This document shows, piece by piece, positions 54,872 through 64,000 of a stretch of 64,000 nucleotides of DNA. The stretch comes from Roseomonas sp. (GTDB taxonomy: Bacteria > Pseudomonadota > Alphaproteobacteria > Acetobacterales > Acetobacteraceae). The notes beneath the pieces are model-generated. The model was not told the DNA's origin. It made no database searches and was given only the letters and a program-made list of their open reading frames with translations. Where the stretch lies: assembly GCA_020249775.1 (NCBI GenBank), contig JADCFA010000012.1, positions 1 through 64,000 of the forward strand, in the 5' to 3' direction. Position 1 is the first letter of the stretch; each line of letters opens with the position of its first letter. A program made the translations under genes and the position numbers.

Positions 54872-55138
54872 ATGGCCAACAATGCTTCCGCGCGCAAGCG
54901 CATTCGTCAGACTGAAAAGCGCACCGCGCGCAACAAGGCGCGCAAATCGCGTGTCCGGACCTTTTTGCGCCAAGTCGAAGAAGCGGTGAAGGCTGGCGAT
55001 AAGGCCGCTGCCCAGGAAGCGTTTCGTGCGGCGCAGCCTGAATTGCAGCGCGCCGCAACCAAGGGCGTGGTGCATGCCAATACGGTCGCGCGCAAATTGT
55101 CGCGCCTTTCCGCCCGCGTGAAATCGATCAGCGCCTGA
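54872..55138 (+). CDS. rpsT: 30S ribosomal protein S20
   Basis: An 88-residue, highly basic helical protein. [20 protein letters not shown] and [19 protein letters not shown] match S20, as does the C-terminal [20 protein letters not shown]. It binds 16S rRNA early in 30S assembly. I start at ATG 54872 (MANN), the universal S20 start, not the longer reading at 54857. rpsT directly before dnaA is a common alphaproteobacterial arrangement. Confidence 0.98.
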   Translation: MANNASARKRIRQTEKRTARNKARKSRVRTFLRQVEEAVKAGDKAAAQEAFRAAQPELQRAATKGVVHANTVARKLSRLSARVKSISA

Positions 55139-55372
55139 TACAGCGCATAATTCGTTATCGGTGATTGAGGAACTCGCGCGGCGCCCCTTGCCGCGCTTGC
55201 TGTGTTGCGCGCCGCAAGTGCTGTCCAGGGTAGTTGCGCGTGCTGGGTTTTGATCCAAGTCTCTGACATCGATCGCAGTGTTTTTGGCGCAGCTGACGCG
55301 CGCGACATCACGAATCATCTAAATCTTTGAATCAGGTTTTTTTGCTATTGAGTTTTTGCCTCTCTCCGCGCC

Positions 55373-56842
55373 ATGATGCGGTCTAACGGGATTGGCGAAA
55401 TAACGGGCGAAGGGGGCAGCGTTTTGCGAAGCACGGAAAAGCTAAGCGATGGCACGTCCCCGCAAGGTCCCGCAGCCTGGGCTGAACCCTGGGCACGTAT
55501 TCGTGCCAAGCTCCGCGAAGAAGTCGGCGATGTGGAATTCCGCAGTTGGCTTCGGCAAATGACCCTTTCCGCGGTTGAAGGTGATGAGGCGACCATCACG
55601 CTGCCCACGCGGTTTTTGCGCGATTGGGTCAGCAGCCATTATGGTGATCGGCTTCGTTCCCTATGGCAGCAGGAAAATCCTGCGATCCGTCGGGTTGATT
55701 TGCGCGTTGCCGCCAATGGTCGCGCCGCTTCCGGAGATGCTTCGGAAAATGGCGCGGCGCCCTTGGCGGAAAGCCTGGCAACGCCAGCGCCGCGCGCGGC
55801 TGATCCACGCGGCGATTGGTCAGCGCCGCTCGATCCGCGTTTCACCTTCGACACCTTCATCGTCGGCAAGCCCAATGAATTCGCCCATGCCTGTGCGCGG
55901 CGCGTAGCTGAAAAGCCTGCTTTGCCGGGCTTCAATCCATTATTCCTTTATGGCGGTGTCGGTCTTGGCAAGACGCATCTGATGCACGCAATTGCCTGGG
56001 CCATTCGTGAACAACATCCCGCGCGCCATGTTGCCTACATGAGCGCGGAGAAATTCATGTATCGCTTCATTGCGGCGCTGCGCAGCCAATCCACCATGGA
56101 ATTCAAGGAAACGCTGCGTTCCGTTGACGTTCTGATGGTGGATGATCTGCAATTCCTGATCGGCAAGGACAATACGCAGGAAGAATTCTTCCACACCTTC
56201 AATGCGCTGGTGGATGCCGGCAAGCAGATTGTGATTTCCGCCGACAAATCCCCATCCGATCTATCGGGCATTGAAGACCGGCTGCGCACGCGCCTTGGCT
56301 GCGGCATGGTGGCCGATCTGCACGCCACCACCTATGAATTGCGCATTTCCATCCTGGAAGCCAAGGCAGCGTCATCGGGTGTGGCGGTGCCGGCGCGCGT
56401 GATGGAATTCCTGGCACACAAAATCACATCCAATGTGCGCGAATTGGAAGGCGCACTCAATCGCCTGATCGCCTGGGCCAATCTGTTTGGCCGGCCCATC
56501 ACCCTCGAAGGCGCGCAGGAGGTGTTGCATGATATCCTCCGCGCCCATGATCGGCGCGTGACGATCGAGGAAATTCAGCGCAAGGTCGCCGAACACTATA
56601 ATATCCGCCTGACCGACATGTCCTCCGCCAGGCGCGCGCGCAATGTTGCGCGGCCGCGACAGGTCGCGATGTATTTGGCGAAGCAGCTTACCTCTCGCTC
56701 GCTTCCCGAAATCGGGCGGCGCTTTGGCAATCGGGACCATACCACGGTCATGCATGCCGTCTCTCGCGTGGCGGAGCTCATGCAGGCGGATGGGTCCTTC
56801 GCTGAGGATGTGGAGCTTCTCCGGCGCATGCTCGAAACCTGA
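55373..56842 (+). CDS. dnaA: Chromosomal replication initiator protein DnaA
   Basis: A 489-residue DnaA with all four domains. Domain I (about 35-105) has WARIRAKLREEVGDVEFRSW, followed by a short Ala/Pro-rich linker. The AAA+ domain has Walker A GGVGLGKTHLMHA and Walker B VDVLMVDDLQFL. The C-terminal DNA-binding domain has the signature RFGNRDHTTVMHAVSRVAEL. Nearby Met codons leave the exact start open within about 20 residues. It lies 234 bp after rpsT. I found no clear cluster of TTATCCACA-type DnaA boxes next to it, so oriC is probably elsewhere. Confidence 0.97.
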   Translation: MMRSNGIGEITGEGGSVLRSTEKLSDGTSPQGPAAWAEPWARIRAKLREEVGDVEFRSWLRQMTLSAVEGDEATITLPTRFLRDWVSSHYGDRLRSLWQQENPAIRRVDLRVAANGRAASGDASENGAAPLAESLATPAPRAADPRGDWSAPLDPRFTFDTFIVGKPNEFAHACARRVAEKPALPGFNPLFLYGGVGLGKTHLMHAIAWAIREQHPARHVAYMSAEKFMYRFIAALRSQSTMEFKETLRSVDVLMVDDLQFLIGKDNTQEEFFHTFNALVDAGKQIVISADKSPSDLSGIEDRLRTRLGCGMVADLHATTYELRISILEAKAASSGVAVPARVMEFLAHKITSNVRELEGALNRLIAWANLFGRPITLEGAQEVLHDILRAHDRRVTIEEIQRKVAEHYNIRLTDMSSARRARNVARPRQVAMYLAKQLTSRSLPEIGRRFGNRDHTTVMHAVSRVAELMQADGSFAEDVELLRRMLET

Positions 56843-57038
56843 GGCGCCTCTCAGCCTGAAACGCACCTCTAGCCCGCTTTTCTGCCCCCGTCCGGGCTGG
56901 TATGGAAAGGCCTTCCGGGCGCCGATCAGCGCCGATTCGGCAGGTTTGTCGCCCGGGCAGGAATTCACTGGCGGTTCGCCCACGGGACCCACCTGGTAGC
57001 GGACAGGATCGCCATAACAGGATCGGGGCGTCGGAACG

Positions 57039-58169
57039 ATGAAATTCTCGGTTGACAGGGCGGTATTGCTCAAGGCGCTGACCCATGTGCAAAGCGTGGT
57101 TGAGCGTCGCAACACCATCCCGATCCTGGCCAATGTCATGATCGAAGCCAATTCGGGTGGTGCGCTGAAGCTCACCGCGACTGATATGGAAATCGCGGTG
57201 GTGGAAGATATCGCGGGGGTCACTGTCGCGCGCGCGGGGCGCACCACAGCGCCGGCGGCAACGCTTTACGAAATCATTCGCAACCTGCCCGAAGGGGCGC
57301 GCGTGGAATTCGACCATGGCGGCGGCGATGGTCCGCTCACGCTGCGTTCCGGGCGCTTCAATACCAGCCTGGCAGTGCTGGCGGTGGATGATTTCCCTTC
57401 CATGACCGATGGGCGCATGTCGGTACAATTCAGCATCAAGGCAGGCGTCTTGCGGGATTTGATTGACCGCACGCGGTTTGCGATTTCCACCGAAGAAACA
57501 CGCTATTACCTGAACGGCATCTACATCCACGCGGCTGAAAGCGAAGGCCAGCCCGTGCTCCGCGCGGTCGCGACCGATGGGCATCGGCTGGCGCGGGTGG
57601 AAGAACCGCTGCCGGAAGGTGCCAAGGCCATGCCGGGCGTGATCATTCCGCGCAAGACCGTCAATGAAATCCGCAAGCTTGCCGAAGAAACCCAGGATGA
57701 GATCGTGGTGCGGCTATCGGACACCAAGGTGCAATTCGCCCTTGGCACGGTGACACTCACCAGCAAGCTGATTGATGGCACCTTCCCCGAATATGAACGC
57801 GTGATCCCGCGTGGCAATGACAAGAAGCTTGTTGTGCCACGCAAGGGTTTCGCCGATGCGGTGAAGCGCGTCGCTGCCATCAGCAGCGAAAGATCGCGCC
57901 CCGTGAAGCTTAGCCTTGGCACCAATCATTTGCGTGTATCGGCCGCCAGCCCCGAACAGGGCGAAGCGCAGGAGGATCTGGAAGGTGATGATGTCGCCTA
58001 TACCAGCGGCGCTTTGGAAATCGGCTTCCAGGCGCGGTATTTGTCCGACATCACCGATCTGGTGGAAGACAAGCTGGAATTCATGTTCGCCGATGGCGCG
58101 GCGCCGACGATTGTGCGTGATGCGTCGCGGCCCGAAGCGCTGTTTGTCCTGATGCCGATGCGGGTGTGA
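57039..58169 (+). CDS. dnaN: DNA polymerase III subunit beta (sliding clamp)
   Basis: A 376-residue clamp, slightly longer than E. coli DnaN. The three-domain pattern is visible: KFSVDRAVLLKALTHVQSVV and RRNTIPILANVMIEA in domain I, RTRFAISTEETRYYLNGIYI in domain II, and the C-terminal VDRYDLT-equivalent ending ALFVLMPMRV. It encircles DNA and tethers polymerase III. dnaA precedes it by 196 bp, and its stop overlaps the recF start (GTGA), so dnaN-recF are translationally coupled. Confidence 0.97.
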   Translation: MKFSVDRAVLLKALTHVQSVVERRNTIPILANVMIEANSGGALKLTATDMEIAVVEDIAGVTVARAGRTTAPAATLYEIIRNLPEGARVEFDHGGGDGPLTLRSGRFNTSLAVLAVDDFPSMTDGRMSVQFSIKAGVLRDLIDRTRFAISTEETRYYLNGIYIHAAESEGQPVLRAVATDGHRLARVEEPLPEGAKAMPGVIIPRKTVNEIRKLAEETQDEIVVRLSDTKVQFALGTVTLTSKLIDGTFPEYERVIPRGNDKKLVVPRKGFADAVKRVAAISSERSRPVKLSLGTNHLRVSAASPEQGEAQEDLEGDDVAYTSGALEIGFQARYLSDITDLVEDKLEFMFADGAAPTIVRDASRPEALFVLMPMRV

Positions 58170-59311
58170 CGACAGCGCCGGGGCTTTTCCTTGCGCGCCT
58201 CAGGCTTTCGGATTTCCGGTCCTGGCGGGGCTTGGATGCAGCGTTTGACGCATCCCTGATTTGCATCGCGGGCGAAAACGGCGCGGGCAAGACCAATCTA
58301 TTGGAAGCGATATCGCTGCTCGCACCCGGTCGCGGCTTGCGTGGTGCTCGCATGGCAGAGCTTGGCCGGCAGGAAGCCGGCGCGGGCCGACCCTGGGCGG
58401 TGGCGGGGCGGTTTGAAACCAGCGCCGGCCCCATGGATATCGGCACCGGTACGGACCCGGAAGGTGCTGCGGAACGGCGCGTCTACCGCCTGGATGGGCA
58501 GGCTGTGCGTAGCCAGGCAATGCTTGCTGAACGCATGGCCGCCGTTTGGATCACGCCGCAAATGGACCGGCTTTTCCAGGAAGGGGCGAGTGGGCGGCGG
58601 CGCTTTCTGGATCGTCTGGTCTGGGCTTTGGAGCCCGGCCATGCGCGGGAGGTGTCAGCGCATGACAATGCGATGGCAGAGCGTAACCGGCTGCTCGCCG
58701 AGGGCCGCGCGGACCCAGCTTGGCTGGCCGGGCTGGAAGATGCCATGGCGCGGCATGCGGTGGCGGTCGCGGCCGCCCGGCGCGCGTTGATGCTGCGCCT
58801 GAATGCGGAGCTTGCCGCGGGCCGCGCTACGGGCGCCTTTCCGGCCGCGCGATTGGATATCGCCTGCCCCATCCTGGGGGGCTTGGCGGAAACCCCGGCG
58901 CTGGCGGTGGAAGATGCGCTGCGCCAGGGCCTGGCCGCCGATCGGCGGCGTGATGCGGCAGCGGGCGGTGCCGCACGCGGGGCGCATAAGGCGGATTTGA
59001 GCTTGATCCATATGCCGAAGGCGATCAGCGCCGAATTCTGTTCAACCGGAGAGCAAAAGGCGCTGCTGGTTTCCGTGGTGCTGGCCCATGCCGCGCTGAT
59101 CGCCGAAGCGCGCGGCTTTGCGCCGCTTTTGCTGCTGGATGAGGTAGCGGCGCATCTTGATCCCGCGCGGCGTGAAGCGCTTTTCGCCGCCCTTGCCGCG
59201 CTGCCCGCCCAGGTCTTCATGACCGGCACGGATCTTGAGGTTTTCGCCCCGCTTGCGGGCCTCGGGCGCCTGTTCAGCGCGGGCGATGGCAGGCTGATCG
59301 GCGTTGGTTGA
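58166..59311 (+). CDS. recF: DNA replication and repair protein RecF
   Basis: A 381-residue SMC-like ATPase starting at GTG within the dnaN stop region. LARLRLSDFRSWRGLDAAFD and Walker A AGENGAGKTNLLEAI are at the N-terminus, with WITPQMDRLFQEGASGRRRF, RNRLLAEGR-type ERNRLLAEG, the signature-like STGEQKALLVSVVLAHA and Walker B PLLLLDEVAAHLDPARREAL. It loads RecA at gaps with RecO and RecR. It is the third gene of the dnaA-dnaN-recF-gyrB block, with gyrB 102 bp further on. Confidence 0.95.
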   Translation: MTTAPGLFLARLRLSDFRSWRGLDAAFDASLICIAGENGAGKTNLLEAISLLAPGRGLRGARMAELGRQEAGAGRPWAVAGRFETSAGPMDIGTGTDPEGAAERRVYRLDGQAVRSQAMLAERMAAVWITPQMDRLFQEGASGRRRFLDRLVWALEPGHAREVSAHDNAMAERNRLLAEGRADPAWLAGLEDAMARHAVAVAAARRALMLRLNAELAAGRATGAFPAARLDIACPILGGLAETPALAVEDALRQGLAADRRRDAAAGGAARGAHKADLSLIHMPKAISAEFCSTGEQKALLVSVVLAHAALIAEARGFAPLLLLDEVAAHLDPARREALFAALAALPAQVFMTGTDLEVFAPLAGLGRLFSAGDGRLIGVG

Positions 59312-59365
59312 AGCGGGCACGAAAAACGGCCTGTCGGGGTCGCGCTTGTCGCCGAAAAATGCTAG

Positions 59366-61837
<2,472 letters not shown>

Positions 61838-61855
61838 TTGGAACCCGCGCGCGGT

Positions 61856-62962
61856 TCACGCCATCCCACCGCGCGCGGAGACCGGCCAGAGGCATTCTAC
61901 GCGCCCCTTGCGCACGCCGACATACCAATCATAGCGATCAACCGTTGGGTCGCAGTGGCCCGGCACCAGGCGCAGCTTTTCGCCAAGCGCCGGCGCGCTG
62001 CCATCTTCGATCACCAGCTTGCCATGTTCATCCGATGCGCCGGCATAGCGCAGCCCCGGGCGTTGCCAAACCAACGGCATGCCGGAATCAACTGAAACGC
62101 CCTTATGCCCGCAATCCAGCACGGCAATGCCCGGCCCCGCCGTGCTCATGACTTGAGACAACACGAAAAGCGATTGGCGGAAGGGTGGCGCATCCTCATT
62201 CGCGGCGTAATCCGCATCCATGAAGCAATAGGACCCTGCCTGGATTTCGGTATAGACGCCGCTTGCCGCCTCATGCCGAAAGGTGCCGGTGCCAGCCCCG
62301 CCCACAATCGGGCATGCAAGCCCGCGCTGGCGCAGCTGTTCCACCGTGCGGCGCGAACGCGCGACCGCCTCCCCAATCGCGGCGGCGCGTTCATCCGGTG
62401 CGCGCTTGTGTTGCGCTGAACCGTGATAGGCCTGCAGGCCGCCAAAACGCAGATGCCGGCTGGCGGCGATGCGTTCCGCAAGTGCTACCGCCGGCGGGCC
62501 GTGTTCCACCCCGCCGCGCGCCATGCCGACATCAATTTCCACCAGCACCGGCAGGCGCACGCCGGCGGCTTCGCCGGCGGCTTCGATCAGCGCAATCTGC
62601 GCCGCGTCATCTACGCAGACCGCCACTTCCGCAATGCGCGCAAGTGCGGCAAGGCGGGCCAATTTGCGCGGGCTGACGACCTGGTTGCTCACGAGAATAT
62701 CGGGAATGCCACCCCAGGCGAGCGCCTCGGCTTCCGCCACCTTTTGCACGCATTGCCCAACCGCACCGCGCGCCATTTGCAGCTTGGCGATGACGCTGGA
62801 TTTGTGCGTCTTGGCGTGCGCCCGAAGCTTCGCACCCGTTGGCGCCAGCAGCGCTGCCATGGTGTCGAGGTTATGTTCGAAAGCATCCAAATCAATCACC
62901 AGCGCGGGGGTATCAATATCCTCCTCACGCATGCCGGCTTCGGCGGGTGGGTTTTGCAGCAT
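61856..62962 (-). CDS. D-threonine aldolase/D-serine dehydratase-like PLP enzyme (DSD1 family)
   Basis: A 368-residue fold-type III PLP enzyme. IDTPALVIDLDAFEHNLDTM at the N-terminus, the PLP lysine in LRAHAKTHKSS near residue 50, LVEIDVGMARGGVEHG, and the C-terminal metal-site pattern VPGHCDPTVDRYDWYVG match D-threonine aldolase and eukaryotic-type D-serine dehydratase. It probably cleaves or dehydrates a beta-hydroxy D-amino acid. I start at ATG 62962 with AAGGAG 8-9 nt upstream; the long open frame to 63514 is a shadow of the opposite gene. It is convergent with gyrB (18 bp) and divergent from the amine oxidase gene. Confidence 0.88.
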   Translation of the reverse strand: MLQNPPAEAGMREEDIDTPALVIDLDAFEHNLDTMAALLAPTGAKLRAHAKTHKSSVIAKLQMARGAVGQCVQKVAEAEALAWGGIPDILVSNQVVSPRKLARLAALARIAEVAVCVDDAAQIALIEAAGEAAGVRLPVLVEIDVGMARGGVEHGPPAVALAERIAASRHLRFGGLQAYHGSAQHKRAPDERAAAIGEAVARSRRTVEQLRQRGLACPIVGGAGTGTFRHEAASGVYTEIQAGSYCFMDADYAANEDAPPFRQSLFVLSQVMSTAGPGIAVLDCGHKGVSVDSGMPLVWQRPGLRYAGASDEHGKLVIEDGSAPALGEKLRLVPGHCDPTVDRYDWYVGVRKGRVECLWPVSARGGMA

Positions 62963-63037
62963 GGCGGGTGCTCCTTCGGTTTGGCCCATTCTAGCCATGC
63001 CCATGCGTTCCGCGCCAATCCGGGGTAAACTTTCACC

Positions 63038-64000
63038 ATGAGCGATGAGGTTGACGTTCTGGTGGTGGGGGCAGGGGTCGCTGGCGTTGCGGCGGCGCGG
63101 GCGCTCCGCGCGCGCGGCCTTTCCTGCCTGGTTCTGGAAGCGAAGCACCGCATCGGCGGCCGCGCCTATACCGATGCGACGGGCTTTGATCATGGCGCTT
63201 CCTGGCTGCATCAGGCCAATGACAATCCACTCACTGCTTTTGCTGAGGCGCTCGGTTTTGAAACGGTGGACCACGATCTGCTCCGCCAGCGCTTGCTGTT
63301 CACGCAAGGCCGCTTCGCCACCACCGCTGAGCGCAGAAGCTTCGCGGCAGCGGAGGATCATTTCTGGCGCGTGATTGAAACGGCGGCGGCGGATGGCGCG
63401 CCGGATCGCCCCGCATCGGATGCCGCTCCTCAAGGCGGGCGCTTTGATGCGCTTGTCGCGCATTGGGAAGGGGCGCAGATTTGCGCCGCCGAGCTTTCGT
63501 GCATGAGCCTGCATGATTTCGCCGCTACTGCGCTGGATGGCCCAAACCTTTTGCTCCGCCGTGGCCTTGGCACGCTGGTCACAACTCTCGCCGAGGGACT
63601 ACCGATCCACCTGAATGCGCCCGTGACGCGGCTCGATTGGCGCGGCAAGCATGTTGAAGCGAGCGGCGATTTCGGGCGCATCCGCGCGTGCGCCGCGATC
63701 ATCACCGTTTCAACCGGCGTACTGGCGCAAGGTGGCATTGCCTTCACGCCTGACCTGCCGGCTGCAAAGCAGGAGGCGATCAAGGCTCTCCCACTTGGCT
63801 TGCTGAGCAAGCTTGCCTTTCCCATCCCGCCCGGCACGCTGCCTGAATTCGGGGCTTTCGCCAGCCTCAGGCGCGATATCGCGGGGCAGGGGGATCGGCC
63901 CATTTCCTGGATTGCGCGGCCCTTCGGCGCGCCGGTGATGCTTGCCTTCATCGGTGGTTCCCTCGCTTGGGAATTGTCGCGCGCTGGCACGCAAGCGACC
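63038..64000 (+). CDS. Flavin-containing amine oxidase-like protein, truncated by the window end
   Basis: From ATG 63038 the frame stays open to the right edge, giving 321 residues without a stop. The N-terminal FAD motif VLVVGAGVAGVAAARALRAR and the second GG motif HRIGGRAYTDATGFDHGASW are typical of flavin monoamine oxidases and related FAD-dependent oxidoreductases. ACAAIITVSTGVLAQGGIAF matches the second FAD contact, and a C-terminal FAD segment would lie beyond the window. Substrate is likely an amine or a carotenoid/phenyl-type compound; unknown. It is divergent from the D-threonine aldolase-like gene with about 75 bp between starts. Confidence 0.85.
   Translation, partial: MSDEVDVLVVGAGVAGVAAARALRARGLSCLVLEAKHRIGGRAYTDATGFDHGASWLHQANDNPLTAFAEALGFETVDHDLLRQRLLFTQGRFATTAERRSFAAAEDHFWRVIETAAADGAPDRPASDAAPQGGRFDALVAHWEGAQICAAELSCMSLHDFAATALDGPNLLLRRGLGTLVTTLAEGLPIHLNAPVTRLDWRGKHVEASGDFGRIRACAAIITVSTGVLAQGGIAFTPDLPAAKQEAIKALPLGLLSKLAFPIPPGTLPEFGAFASLRRDIAGQGDRPISWIARPFGAPVMLAFIGGSLAWELSRAGTQAT

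Overview
This is a 64 kb stretch of a high-GC alphaproteobacterial chromosome. The clustered rpsT-dnaA-dnaN-recF-gyrB block, an ATP12-type ATPase chaperone, an aapQMP amino-acid transporter, the infA-maf-RNase E/G-yacG operon, Bug-type solute-binding proteins and the protein sequences together suggest Acetobacteraceae (Roseomonas-like). The genus is an inference and was not tested by any search.

Layout. 1-1.9 kb: left accessory edge with the start of a Bug-family binding protein, a small AlpA-like regulator, about 1 kb of gene-poor DNA, then tRNA-Thr(CGT). 2-5 kb: adaptor/permease/ATPase export operon. 5-5.7 kb: gene-free, repeat-rich. 5.7-9.5 kb: small catabolic cluster (DapA-like aldolase, SDR, GMC oxidoreductase). 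9.5-13.2 kb: infA-maf-rng-yacG and scoAB. 13.3-17.7 kb: tRNA-Ala(GGC) followed by a 4.3 kb insert that carries one 1386-residue Eco57I-type methyltransferase and ends in a 39 bp copy of the tRNA 3' end. 17.7-25 kb: glycosyltransferase, kup, aapQMP. 25-27.1 kb: ornithine cyclodeaminase-like gene, an AT-richer DUF3800 gene, and a perfect parS core. 27.1-36 kb: mutL, MOSC, pgi, MFS, ilvBN, miaA. 36-38.2 kb: serB and a RelE/ParE-type toxin-antitoxin locus whose toxin is split by a foreign 0.8 kb segment. 38.2-45.4 kb: TauE, racemase, PfkB kinase, pseudouridine synthase, Bug protein, glycosyltransferase, SDR. 45.5-52 kb: katG and a pyrC/nitroreductase/MetE-like/amidohydrolase run. 52-54.7 kb: pdxJ-pdxA and the ATP12 chaperone. 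54.8-62 kb: rpsT, dnaA, dnaN, recF, gyrB. 61.9-64 kb: D-threonine-aldolase-like enzyme and a truncated FAD amine oxidase.

Most of the window is housekeeping: initiation and clamp loading (dnaA, dnaN), recombination and mismatch repair (recF, mutL), gyrase, branched-chain amino acid and vitamin B6 synthesis, tRNA modification and translation. The parS core 28 kb from dnaA suggests this is an origin-proximal region.

The most interesting signals lie outside standard annotation. They are (i) the single-gene insert bounded by a tRNA-Ala 3'-end duplication, with an apparently altered nuclease motif in its methyltransferase; (ii) a composite family of extragenic palindromes, present at four loci and abutting stop codons at three of them; (iii) a toxin gene cut in two by a 221-residue ORF of unknown function; and (iv) the solitary parS core, whose flank resembles one of the palindrome families.
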